In this document: positions 23,906 to 34,300 of the stretch, in pieces
Layout of the letters: every line of letters begins with the position of its first letter
How positions within the stretch are numbered: position 1 is the first letter of the stretch
Virus record (IMG/VR): IMGVR_UViG_3300020193_000005
Coordinates: 1-64,000 of that record
Direction: 5' to 3' (one strand)
DNA length: 64,000 nt
Origin: a virus
Program-made: the position numbers and the translations under genes
Notes under the pieces: generated by a model
Seen by the model: only the letters and a program-made list of their open reading frames with translations
The model's database searches: none
What the model was told of the DNA's origin: nothing

Positions 23906-25219
23906 CTAGGCGATGATAGCGGCTTTCCTTCGGAAAGGCAACCCCAATCCCGCCAGAAACGAGAAGGCTCCGACGGCGGAGTCGACCTGGTCGTCATGGT
24001 TGGCGGCTTCCGGAAAAGAGGAAAATTCGTCCAACCAGTCGCCCATCCACGGGGATCTGACTATTCGGACGTTTCCGTTCGCCACGGCGGCGGCGAATGG
24101 TCTCGCCCTGGTCACCTTGTCCCCGGTGGATCTAATCCCGATGAAATCGTAACCCGGCAGAACGTACCTGGAATACTGATCGATGAGCGCTTTACCCGAG
24201 GATCCTGGCTCCTGCTCCATTCTTATCGCCACCACCGGACCGTCCTCCGCCGCCGTCTGGGCGATCAGTTGTTCCACCTTGTCCCCCTTGACCCTGGCCC
24301 TTTTCACGTCGAGCACGTAGGAGACCCCGTTCTCGTAGACCACGAGCGTCCCCACCGTCCAGTCCGGATCGGGGTTGGATTGATTCGCCTCGGTCGCGGC
24401 CAAATCCCAAAACCTGCACGCCTTGGCGTTGGGACCGAGTTTGGGGACCTCGTGATCGTCGATGATGACGAAGGCCGTTCTGTCGAAAAGAGAGCCGAGC
24501 GTGGTCGCCCACCAATCTCCCTCCTCCAGCCTTTTTCTTTCTATGGGATCCAGCGCCGCCAACGCGAGACGATACGAATCGGCGTCTATGCCCGGATTGT
24601 CGGTCAGCTTCGAGGGCACGAAAACCCTCCCGTGCGTGACCCCTTCGACGATGAACCTTTGTCTCACCCAGTTGGGGGCGGGGTTCGACGCGGCTCTCAT
24701 CCTCAGCGGAACGGACGAGAGCGGTCCCGATGCCGGACGTCGCAACCGTGAGAATAGGTACCTGTAGTCGTTCTCCCTTATTTCCGTGACCTCGTCCATG
24801 CCTATGAATTGAAATTCCGAGCCTTTGTAGCGAAGGTAGTCGTTTTGGTTGTTGAGGTAACCGAACGAAATTCTCGCCCCCGAAGGAAAGGTGGCGACGT
24901 AGGTGTTGTTGTTCCAGTGAACCTGGTCGTGAATTGATATCCAGCCACGAAATCTGTCCATAAGAGCCCCGGGCAAGGAAAGATCGGCGAAAGTGCGCCT
25001 AAACAGGATCGCCGAATATCCGGGAACGTCCAAGTACTGCATCGCCGACATGAGTAGTGCCGAGGATTTGCCTCCTCCGGCCGCGCCTCCGAAGAGGGCC
25101 TCCAGCTGATTCGTTCTCAGGAACACCTTCTGCGTTATGGACGGACTCTCCGGGCAGAACAAAGAGTCCTTCGGGCGGAGAAACTCCAATACCTTGTCCC
25201 AGTCGGTTTGATCATTCAT
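23906..25219 (-). CDS. terL: Terminase large subunit
   Basis: A 437-residue packaging motor and nuclease. ATPase domain: Walker A GGAAGGGKSS with Lys51, arginine region FRRTFADL, Walker B FQFIGMDEVTE. Nuclease domain: RFWDLAATE (first Asp), RMEQEPGSSGK, and NHDDQVDSAVGAFSFL near the end, the classic terminal D-D-x-x-D motif. No separate small terminase was recognised. The ATG at 25219 has no clear ribosome site, but TATATA lies just upstream, so the mRNA may be leaderless; alternatively it is coupled to a short overlapping minus-strand frame upstream. It is the first recognised gene of the minus-strand cluster. Confidence 0.95.
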   Translation of the reverse strand: MNDQTDWDKVLEFLRPKDSLFCPESPSITQKVFLRTNQLEALFGGAAGGGKSSALLMSAMQYLDVPGYSAILFRRTFADLSLPGALMDRFRGWISIHDQVHWNNNTYVATFPSGARISFGYLNNQNDYLRYKGSEFQFIGMDEVTEIRENDYRYLFSRLRRPASGPLSSVPLRMRAASNPAPNWVRQRFIVEGVTHGRVFVPSKLTDNPGIDADSYRLALAALDPIERKRLEEGDWWATTLGSLFDRTAFVIIDDHEVPKLGPNAKACRFWDLAATEANQSNPDPDWTVGTLVVYENGVSYVLDVKRARVKGDKVEQLIAQTAAEDGPVVAIRMEQEPGSSGKALIDQYSRYVLPGYDFIGIRSTGDKVTRARPFAAAVANGNVRIVRSPWMGDWLDEFSSFPEAANHDDQVDSAVGAFSFLAGLGLPFRRKAAIIA

Positions 25220-25323
25220 GCTATATATAAATTAGCCTGCGCGCTAGATTGTGGCGGTCAGTAGTTCCGGAGGTCTCCTTGGGTTCCGAATTTTTGAGAA
25301 TTTTGTCGGCGGTCTGGTCAAAT
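25220..25323. promoter_or_regulatory. Divergent intergenic region between terminase and portal modules
   Basis: The two transcription units point away from each other here, so promoters for both should lie in or near this stretch. An AT-rich TATATATAAATT at 25222-25233 is placed 4-10 bases from the terminase ATG, which fits a -10 box for a leaderless minus-strand transcript. On the plus side TTGAGA (about 25293) and AAATATGA (about 25319) are possible elements with poor spacing. The assignment is from layout more than from motif quality. Confidence 0.35.
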
Positions 25324-25473
25324 ATGACCTCCAGGTCGACCATCGCTAATACGTTGATGGCTTCATTTATACTGTTTACTGGAATAGGTACGTTTTTGAT
25401 TAATCCGATCGTCGGCTTCATAACCCTTGGAGTCGTCTGCGGAGCCGTCGGATACCTGCTCGGAATGGAGTAA
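25324..25473 (+). CDS. Small two-helix membrane protein upstream of portal
   Basis: From ATG 25324 this encodes 49 residues, TIANTLMASFILFTGIGTFL then INPIVGFITLGVVCGAVGYL and LGME: two glycine-rich membrane helices with a short turn. The frame is open back to a TTG at 25249, which would add 25 residues. It ends eight bases before the portal ATG, and its last codons contain the portal's GGAG site. Small membrane proteins of this type are often found beside portal genes in phages of Gram-positive bacteria; their role is unknown. A competing antisense frame covers the same bases, so confidence is moderate. Confidence 0.6.
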   Translation: MTSRSTIANTLMASFILFTGIGTFLINPIVGFITLGVVCGAVGYLLGME

Positions 25474-25480
25474 ACCCTCA

Positions 25481-27715
25481 ATGGCCTGGAACACGACGTC
25501 GAATAAGAGCGCTGGCACGAGTGGCGTGAAAGCCCTGAACCCCGGGGCTCCCGTCGCATACAACCCGTCGCAGGTCGGCAAGCCGTACCGAGACGCCTGG
25601 GACATAGAGCGCGCCTACAGAGAGGGGTTTCAGAAAGTCACGTGGGTGAATAGATGCATAGACGCCATCGCCGGAAACCAGTCGCGTCTCCCGGTCGTAC
25701 TAAGAGAGAACAACGATCCCGCGGGAAGAATCGTAAGACAGTCGGACAGAAAAATCCTGGACATACTCAACACCAAATCGAACATGGGCGAGAACTCGTT
25801 CGTTTTCAGGTACCGGCTCTCATCGCAATTGCTGATGTCGTCGCGCGGGGCGTTCATCGAGAAGATTCGCGGTAGGGACGGCGAATTGATCGCCCTACAG
25901 CTACTTCCTCCGCAACACACCTCCCCGATACCGGATCCAAGGAGGTTCGTATCCGGTTTCGAGGTCGACATGAGGAACGGCACGAAGGTCGTTTTAAAGC
26001 CGCAGGACGTCGTGTGGATCAGGAAACCGCATCCCCTGGATCCGTATTTGTCGTTGACCCCGATGGAGGCCGCCGGAATCGCAATAGAAATAGAGAATTT
26101 GTCCAAGCTTTACAACAGGAATTTCCTTCTCAACGACGGAAGACCCGGCGGGTTGCTGGTCGTGCGCAGCGAAATAGACGACGACGACAAGGACGAACTG
26201 AGAAATCGTTTCAGGGGAAACGTCAGTAGGGCGGGAGCCGTCACCGTGATATCCGCCGACGAGGGAATAGATTTCGTGGACACCGGGCAGAGCCCCAGGG
26301 ACGCCAATTACGTACAAATGAGGCAAATTCAGAAAGAAGAGATACTCGCCGCTTTCGGGGTTCCGGAGTCCGTAATCGGGAACGCCGCCGGAAGAACTTT
26401 TTCCAACGCGGCGGAGGAGCACAAGGTTTTCTGGAACGAAACCATGCTTCCGCACCTCGAGACGATCGCCCGAGGACTCGACGAAGTCGACGACGATTAC
26501 TACATAGATTTCGACGTCACCGACGTTCCGGTTCTCGTGCTTTACAAACAGGAGCGAGATAGGTATCTGATGAACGAGTATCAAACCGGTCTCATCAGCG
26601 GCAACGAATACAGGGAGGGTGCGGGAAGAAAGAAAATAGATTCCGAATTGATGGACGCGATGTTGACGAACCCCAATCTCACGCCGATCGGATACACGAA
26701 TAAGAAGTTCGAACCGCAGGCGGCGATGGCCATGCCAGGGGGTTCCGTGCCCCCGGCTGGAGCCCCGGGCGGACCGATGATACCCGGTACGCAACCGGCT
26801 CTACCCATGGAACCGTCGATGGCCGCTCCCCAGGAGGGGATGACGGCGGCTCTCGCGGCCGAGGGAGAGGTGCCGATGCAGGTCAAGTCGGTCGAGATCG
26901 ACGAACTCTCGGAGACCGAGAATTTGATGAAGAGCGCCGTCGTCGACGACGAACAGATCCAAACCAAACTCCTCAACGACGAATGGAGCTACAAGGTGGA
27001 GGAGTCGCTGACCAGGTGGAGCGAAATCCTCGAGTCGTCGCTCGAGCGTTTCGTAGAAAGACAGCAACGCGTGGTGCTCGAGAAGGCGACCGGCTCCAAA
27101 TCCAGAAAATCGCTCGAGGCGAAATCCCTGGATTCCGAGACGATATTCGACCAAGCGGTATGGGACAAACAATTGAACGAGGATTTGCGTCCGATAATCA
27201 ACGGAATAATGAACGACGCCAGCATGTCGGTTACTCAGGATTTCGGCATGCAGGCGGAACCCGACGAGGAAGAAATCAAGACGCAGCTTGATTTACAAAT
27301 CGAGAGAATTCAAAAGATAAACGAAACCACGGCCAAGGAGGTTTCGGCCGCCGTTCTTATCGCGGTTTCCATGGAGGACGGCGAGGACAAACTCGGAATG
27401 CTCAAAGCCGCCCTCATAGCGGTCTTCGCCAACATGCTCGCCAAAAGAAAGAAGGTCATAGCGGAGAACGAGGCTTGGACGGCCTACAACACCGGATCCT
27501 TCTTGGCCGCTAAATCGGTCGGCGCATTCAAGAAAACTTGGATTTCCGAGAGGGATAAGAACGTGAGACCCGAGCACGCGGCGTTGGACGGACAAACCGT
27601 TCCGATAGGGGAACCGTTCGCGGTGATGGGGGAGAGCATCAAATACCCAGGAGATCCCTCGGCACCGCTGCATCTTACGATAAATTGTCGTTGCAAAGTT
27701 CGTTTTGCAATTTAG
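25481..27715 (+). CDS. Portal protein fused to MuF (SPP1 gp7-like) domain
   Basis: A 744-residue protein starting at ATG 25481 with GGAG 10 bases upstream; an earlier in-frame ATG overlaps the membrane gene and is rejected. Residues about 30-420 are an HK97-type portal: YREGFQKVTWVNRCIDAIAGNQS, NTKSNMGENSFVFRYRLSSQLLMSSRGAFIEK, LTPMEAAGIAIEIENLSKLYNRNFL, then PESVIGNAAGRTFSNAAEEHKVFWNETMLP. A Pro/Gly/Met-rich linker follows. Residues about 500-744 are a MuF domain, ending KTWISERDKNVRPEHAALDGQTVPIGEPF...YPGDPSAPLHLTINCRCKV, with the D-x-x-V-R-x-x-H and I-N-C-R-C signatures. MuF proteins enter the virion; here one is carried on each portal subunit. Confidence 0.93.
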   Translation: MAWNTTSNKSAGTSGVKALNPGAPVAYNPSQVGKPYRDAWDIERAYREGFQKVTWVNRCIDAIAGNQSRLPVVLRENNDPAGRIVRQSDRKILDILNTKSNMGENSFVFRYRLSSQLLMSSRGAFIEKIRGRDGELIALQLLPPQHTSPIPDPRRFVSGFEVDMRNGTKVVLKPQDVVWIRKPHPLDPYLSLTPMEAAGIAIEIENLSKLYNRNFLLNDGRPGGLLVVRSEIDDDDKDELRNRFRGNVSRAGAVTVISADEGIDFVDTGQSPRDANYVQMRQIQKEEILAAFGVPESVIGNAAGRTFSNAAEEHKVFWNETMLPHLETIARGLDEVDDDYYIDFDVTDVPVLVLYKQERDRYLMNEYQTGLISGNEYREGAGRKKIDSELMDAMLTNPNLTPIGYTNKKFEPQAAMAMPGGSVPPAGAPGGPMIPGTQPALPMEPSMAAPQEGMTAALAAEGEVPMQVKSVEIDELSETENLMKSAVVDDEQIQTKLLNDEWSYKVEESLTRWSEILESSLERFVERQQRVVLEKATGSKSRKSLEAKSLDSETIFDQAVWDKQLNEDLRPIINGIMNDASMSVTQDFGMQAEPDEEEIKTQLDLQIERIQKINETTAKEVSAAVLIAVSMEDGEDKLGMLKAALIAVFANMLAKRKKVIAENEAWTAYNTGSFLAAKSVGAFKKTWISERDKNVRPEHAALDGQTVPIGEPFAVMGESIKYPGDPSAPLHLTINCRCKVRFAI

Positions 27716-27760
27716 TTTCAGTAAATTCAGCTAGTTTCTTCAAACCGTTTCAAAAACTTC

Positions 27761-27785
27761 CCGCGGATAACGATTCCGTGGTTTA
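27761..27785 (+). terminator. Short hairpin followed by TTTAT between portal and polyprotein 1
   Basis: CCGCGGA and TCCGTGG can form a 7-base stem (one G-T pair) with a 7-base loop, followed by TTTAT. It lies in the 88-base gap 27716-27803. The U-run is short, so at best it attenuates transcription from portal into the very long next gene. Confidence 0.3.
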
Positions 27786-27803
27786 TGATTGACGAAGGCA
27801 CTG

Positions 27804-28373
27804 ATGAAAAACACGCAAATCACAGAAGACTCTTCGTACTTGTACAAGTCCCTAAACGGACAGATCAACATAGACGAAGCCAAGGGCGTGGTGGAGGCGT
27901 TCGTCGCCGGAATCGGTAACAAGGATTCTGTAAACGACATATGTTTACCCGGTTGCTTCACCAATTCCCTCGCCAGACGAAAACCCAGAGTCGTGTGGGG
28001 TCACGACTGGAATTCCCCCATCGGCAAAGTTTTGGAGATATACGAAGTAGGACCGAACGATCCGCGACTGCCGGCGAGAATGAGAAAAGCCGGCGTCGGC
28101 GGTTTGTACGTCAAGGTTCAATTCAACCTGAAGGCGGAGAAGGGTAGGGAGGCTTTCGCCAACGTTTCGTTTTTCGACATGGAGCAGGAATGGTCGATCG
28201 GGTACAAGACCCTCGACGCGGTATTCGATCCGGTGCAAAACGCGAATCTCCTCAAGGAGGTGGAGCTGTACGAAGTCTCTCCCGTGTTGCACGGCGCCAA
28301 TCAACTCACCGGAACCATATCCATCAAAGCCGACGGGACCGAAACGCAGATCAAGGACGGGCAGGGTCCTTGC
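27804..28373 (+). other. Module: S78 (HK97-type) prohead protease domain
   Basis: Residues 1-190 of polyprotein 1. VVEAFVAGIGNKDSVNDICLPGCF gives the strand and N-K-D/D turn; RRKPRVVWGHDWNSPIGKVL holds the catalytic His; FDMEQEWSIGYKTLDA holds the catalytic Ser in the S-I-G-Y motif; LYEVSPVLHGANQLTGT is the family's closing strand. The protease matures capsid precursors in HK97-type phages. Being at the N-terminus of a polyprotein full of repeated motifs makes it the obvious candidate to cut them. Confidence 0.9.
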
Positions 28374-31300
28374 TGGCCCGGATACAAACAGGTCGGCACG
28401 AAGAAGGGCAAGGGCGGGAAGATGGTTCCCAACTGCGTGCCAGTCGACGGCAAATCGCTCGAGGACGAGTGTTGCCCTGACGAAAAAGCGGCCGATAAAC
28501 CGGTCCTACGCGATCCCAAGGGTGGATTGACGGCCGCCGGGAGGGCCCATTTCAAGAGAACCGAGGGCGCGAATCTGAAACCGGGCGTGAAGGGCGCGGC
28601 CGACACGCCGGAGAAAATGCGCAGGAAGGGTTCCTTCCTCACGCGCTTCTTCACCAATCCCAGCGGTCCGATGAAGAAACCGAACGGCAAGCCCACCAGG
28701 CTCGCCCTCTCCGCCGCCGCCTGGGGGGAGCCGGTACCCCAGGACGCGTCCGATGCCGCGAAATTGGCGGCAAAGGGTAGAAGATTGCTGGAGAGATACG
28801 AAAAGACCAAGAAGAAAAAGAAAGACGATTCCGATTCGACGCAAAACAAAAATCACGTAGAGGCGATTTATTCCGCCTACAATTCGCAAAGCAACGAAAG
28901 CTTCGGCAGAGCCTCCATGTTGACCAGGTCCCTGGCGAAACATTTCGGCGGAGCGGTAAGACTCGTGAAAGCCGACAATGACATAGCGATTTTCGAAATG
29001 GGTGCCGGTACCGGGACGGAAATGCTGAGAGTCGCCTACCACTACGACGGCGACGAGTTCATGTTCGGGACTGCGCAAAAAGTAAAGCCCGAAACCGTGT
29101 TCATCCCGATCGGTAGCGAGGGCGCTCCTACGGGCGGGATCGTCACCTCGCCGTCCGCCACGACTCCGCAGACCCCGATGCTCGCCGCGGGCGTTCCCTC
29201 GGCATCGTGTTGCGATTCGTGCGCCGCCGGGAAGAACGTTTGCGCAAGTCCGAAATCTTTGGCGACTTGGGAAGAATTCACGGAAAAAAACGACGGTAAT
29301 CATTCGTTGTTCGTTCTCGAAAGAGGGGACGACCCGACGGAGATTTTTGACGCGTTGTCCGCCGTAGGCGAATATCACGGATTTTCTGTCAAGACCCTCA
29401 ACGACGGATTCCTCATCGAGGACTACGACTCCCTTTCGGACGAAGCCGTGGAGGCGGTGGGGACGCTGGGTCGCGCGATGGAGCAAAAAGCTTTACGCAG
29501 ACTGAGGGGGCGAGGCTCACGAGGGAACATGGATCCGCGAACGGCCATAGACGCCGATCTGGACAGACTCGTGCTCGAGGGAATACCGATGATCAACCTC
29601 GGTCGCGGCGTACCGGATCCCACGCCTTTCGGGAATGTTCCCGATGTGGGAGGGGGTCGTGCCGAGAGGCTTGCGCGAACTCTTTCTCCGAGGGTGCGAC
29701 GTAACCAGCAGAGGACGATGGGACAACTTGAAGGTGCAATAGAGCCTTCGCTCATGGATAGGGCCACGGAGAGGGTCGCTAGGGGAATGGACGCCGCCGA
29801 GACCAGAATCAGCGATCAAATGGGTCGTTTCGTTGGCGATTTAAGGGAGGAGCGAGACGCGAGAAAGGCGAGAAGGTTCGAAAAGGCGAAGAAGAGGGCT
29901 CAAAAGAGGGGTTGGTTGCCCACCGAAGAACAACTCGCCCGAAAGAGGTCGGCGGAAGAAGCGCTTTTCGACTTGGATGATCAGGAGGACATGCTTCTCG
30001 CGATGGAGCAAACGAGACGATCCCGGATGGGTCTTCCGGCGATGTCGCGAGAAGAGTCGGCAAGAATGCTCGACAGGAACATTCCCGATCGCCACGAAAA
30101 ACGCAAGAAACTTTACGACGAGCTTTACGGCGACAGCGGAGCGATGCGAAGCGAAATGCCGGCCGTACCCTACCCGCAACGACAACCAGAGAAAGTTCCC
30201 GAGCGCGTCCCCGAGAAAGTTCCAGAGAAAGTTCCCGAGAAAGTTCCCGAGAAAGTTCCCGAGAAAGTTCCCGAGAAAGTTCCCGAGAAAGTTCCCGAGA
30301 AAGTTCCCGTAAAACCGACGCGCGTCCCCGAGAAAGTTCCCACGAAGCCGCAACGCGTCCCCGAGAAAGTTCCCACGAAGCCGCAACGCGTCCCCGCCAA
30401 GCCGCAACGCGTCCCCGAGAAGGTTCCAGTGAAACCAGCGCGGGTCCCCAGGAAGGTTCCAGCACGCACCTCCGCCGACTCCGGGGCGATGTCGAAGGAG
30501 CCCGAGAAAGGCGATCAAATTAGATTTTACGGAAGCTCGGATCCTTACACGAAACTACAGCCCGGAACGATGGGCAGGGTGACGAGAGTCGCTCCGGACG
30601 GAACGATTTCGGTGGAGTGGGAAGACGGAAGTTCTTTGAAGATGATTCCCGGCGAGGACGTCTTCCAAATCATGCCGCCGGCTAAAACCTACGCAGACTT
30701 GAATCAACTCATAGAAAGCCCTTGGCGCTTTGACGAAAACATAAGTCTTCACCTGGATCCGAAAACCGGAGTTATTTATGAAGCCGACGCCTACGGTCAA
30801 TTGGTCGAACGACTCGGAGACGGGGCGAAGCTGACCCAATTGAACGAGTTCAACATCGATGATACCGACTCCGTCGGCTACGACGACGCAGGCAATCTGG
30901 TCAATCGCGGACCGGACGGGGACGAAATAATCTTCACGGCGGAGCAGCTCGGCGATTCGGGTGCGATGACTCGTCCGTTGCCGGGAATGTCCGAAGAAGA
31001 ATACGAGGCATGGCTCGCGGAACATCGCGCAAAGAGCAAGTGGAAGGGGCGGAGGGGCACCGGGATCTTCGTGGACCCCGACACGGGCAAGCCGGCGAGT
31101 CCGAAAGACAAAGAAGTCCTCGACAAAGTGATGGAACAAATGCTGGCTGCCATAGAAAGCGACGATCCCGACTCAATTCACTCCATGGAAGATCTTACGA
31201 ACGCTACAAGGAATCCGGACGGAAGCTGGTCCTTTGACTCTCCCGAGGCCGTCATAGAAATAATAGAGGGAGAGGCGGCCGGGGATACGCCAGAAGAAAT

Positions 31301-34300
31301 TCTGGACAGAATTCGCCGCGCCAACGGCGAAGTGGACGACGAAGCGGAAGGCGATTCGGGTGAAATGACCGTGAATCGCGGGGTTCCGGACGACGTGCGT
31401 AGGGTCGTACAGGGAACGGACAGAAGCAATTTGGTCGGCGGGCGTGCCGAGCCGATGAGGAGAGCCAACGAAGCCCTCGTTTCCGCGGCCAACCGCACGA
31501 TTCGTCCGGAATCGAGCGGAGACACCACGGATCCCGCATCTCGGGCGGCCAGCGACATCATTAAAACTTTTGATCAGTTCAAGCTTTCTCAGGCGGAAGT
31601 GGACGATCACATCGAGAGAATCAAGGCGTCCATGGGTCGGATGGTCGGCGAGGTCGGTAATTCCGAGTCGAGAGAAAAAATCATCGACACCTTCAATAGG
31701 GTGCTCGGAAAACTCACTCCGGAACAGATCGCCTTCGAGCGATCGAGGATAAGGGAGAGAATAAAGAACGCCGGGTTCGACGAAATGCGCCGTATGTTCG
31801 GATTGGACGACGAATCCAATTCCGGAGCCATGGCGAAAAGAGCCGCCAAAACCCCGGAAAAACTGGAACGATTCGAAAGGGAAGATCTCGGAAGGCGCAT
31901 ATGGCTGGAGCGAACCTACGACGGCAAGACGCTCGACGACGTAGCCAGAAAACACAGAATGAGTCGGGAAGCCGCGCGTCAACTGGAGATTATGCACGCC
32001 AGAAAACTGAACGGAATGGATCCCTCATCGGACAACAGGGTAGGTAGATCGACCATAGAAAGAGTCGTGTCGAGATCCGCAATCGGGCTCTCTGATCAGG
32101 AAGCCGACCTCCTACGCAGAAGATTCGACGGAGAACTCCTTGAAGAGTCGGCCAGGAGAATGAGGATGGACAAAAACGCCGTTCGGAGAATGGAACAGCT
32201 CGCTCTCAGAAAGATGCGGGATTTCATCGTGGCGGCGGAAAAATTCGAAAACGAAGCGGATTCCGGCGCGATGCGTCGCGGATCTGGAGGCACGGCGGCA
32301 GACGCCGACCGCCCAAAAGGTCGTAGGTTTCCGGGGCGTAGAGCCCGGAAGACACCAGGTTTCACGATTCCCGAAATGGTGGAGTCGCTAAGCGACAGTT
32401 ACGGCAGCGACATGTCCAGATCCGACATCATCGCCGCCGCCGTACTGATGCGCATAAGAAGATCGATGACCGACAAAATAGACTATCTACTGGCGAAGGG
32501 AGCGAGAAGTAGGAGATTCTCCGCCCTGGCCGACGAAATAACCAAAGCCGACGCCGTCTACAAAGACGGCTCGACCACCGGATCCGCTTTCGTCAAGACC
32601 GTTTTCGGCTCCAGCGCTGAATTGAAAAAACTGATCCAGAGAAGAGCGAACAGAATCGACGAGGTAAAAGACGTTGACGGAATAGTGAACGCAAGAACCG
32701 CCGTAACCCTCGAGGAGGTCGGCGGCGACGTGAGGGAAGCCGCGCAAAAATTGGGCATTGATCCCAAGGTCGTGGAGAGACGGGCTATCGCTCACTCGAT
32801 CATCGCCCAAGCGATAGCGACTCCGGAAACGCTGAAAATAGCGTCGCAGATAGATTCGCAATTCGCTTACGGGATCCTGTCGCCGAAACAAAAAACGCTT
32901 ATCAAATTATGGTTGGCCGGTTTCAGCCCCGAGGAAATAGCCGAGACGCTAAACATGACGAGAGCCGACGCATGGAGGGATCTCGGAAGAGCGGTAAGAC
33001 GAATGTCCATGGGCAACCCCGAATGGGTGAGCGAAAAAAACAGAAGAACCATCGCTTCCGTTGATTTGGCCAGCGACGAAGCCGGAGTTTTCTCGGAGTT
33101 GACGCTTTCCGACGGATCGAAACACAGGAACTACCTATCAAAGAGCCCCATCGGTAGCGGAGCAAGCGGAGCAATGGCCAGGGCCGAGGTGGTGAGCGTC
33201 GCCACGGACGCCGGCGAGGAAAGTTACGTGATGGTTCCGGCGAGAGGGGACAGGAATCCTTCATCCTTCTCGCTCTTCCCGTTGAGAACCAGGAACGAGG
33301 ATTTGATTTACGAAGCCGTCGCGGCGGAGGCGAGCGGGATGCTCAATTCCGGTTTGTTCGCGAGAATAGTCACGGACGAATCCGGTGATCAGAAATTGTT
33401 CGCCGGATCCCTCGGAAAGAATTCGATAAAAACGCTATCGGAGATCGGAACCGTCAACGAGAGAACTCCGTTCGTGACGTCTCTCGCTTCGGACGAAAGG
33501 TACGGAAAAGCCCTTCTAGCGAAGTACGACGATCTAAGGAACGTCCTATCCGATACTCCGTTCTCGGAGAATCTGGGCGTGGACGACCGTCGTCTTTCCA
33601 GACTGTCGGAAATCTCGGAAAAAATAAGGAACTCGGCCGCCGTAACGCCGGAAGAAATAGTCGTCATGGATTCCATATTGTCCGAAATCGACGACTCGAG
33701 GCGATCGGCCATACGTCGCCTACCCCACGATTTCGACGAGGAGACGACCGATTCCTTCGTCAACGCCGCCGACGATAGGAGATTTTCGTACGCAGAAAAC
33801 GACGGCGGAAAAACTGTTCCGTACGCCAAAAGAATGCTCGGGTTGGGTTCGCCGAACGCGAGAGAATTTTACCTACGCGTCGGCAAAGACGGAAAACTTT
33901 ACAAGTGGAATCATCCGAACAATCTCGAAAACGACATAGGATCCTGGGCGGATTCCGCGGTCGGGGAGGAATTCATTCCGTCGAGAGACGACGTCAGGGC
34001 GATTGCTTACGACTCGACCGGCGTTACGAGATCCCTCGTTGGCGACGGAGATTCCGGGGCGATGAGTCTTCCCGGAGAGGGAACCGAGTACCGAGAGGAC
34101 GACAACGAAGTCGTCATAATTTCTGACGGTATTTCGGAAGCATCCATCGGCGGGGCGGCGTATTTGGCCATCGGTCAGAATAAACCCCTGTCTTTTGCGT
34201 ACTACAAGAAGGGATCGGGATGGGAAAAAAGATCGGTCGTTCCGAGGGATCTGGTCAGAGGGGTGTACAAAGCCGTGAAACGCGACGACGGATCAACCGT

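Noticed and set aside
25221-25421. Minus-strand frame of 66 residues ending one base before the terminase ATG
   Set aside because: Spacing looks operon-like and the residues are plausible, but it is antisense to a frame with two clean membrane helices that leads into portal. I favoured the membrane protein; the alternative cannot be excluded.
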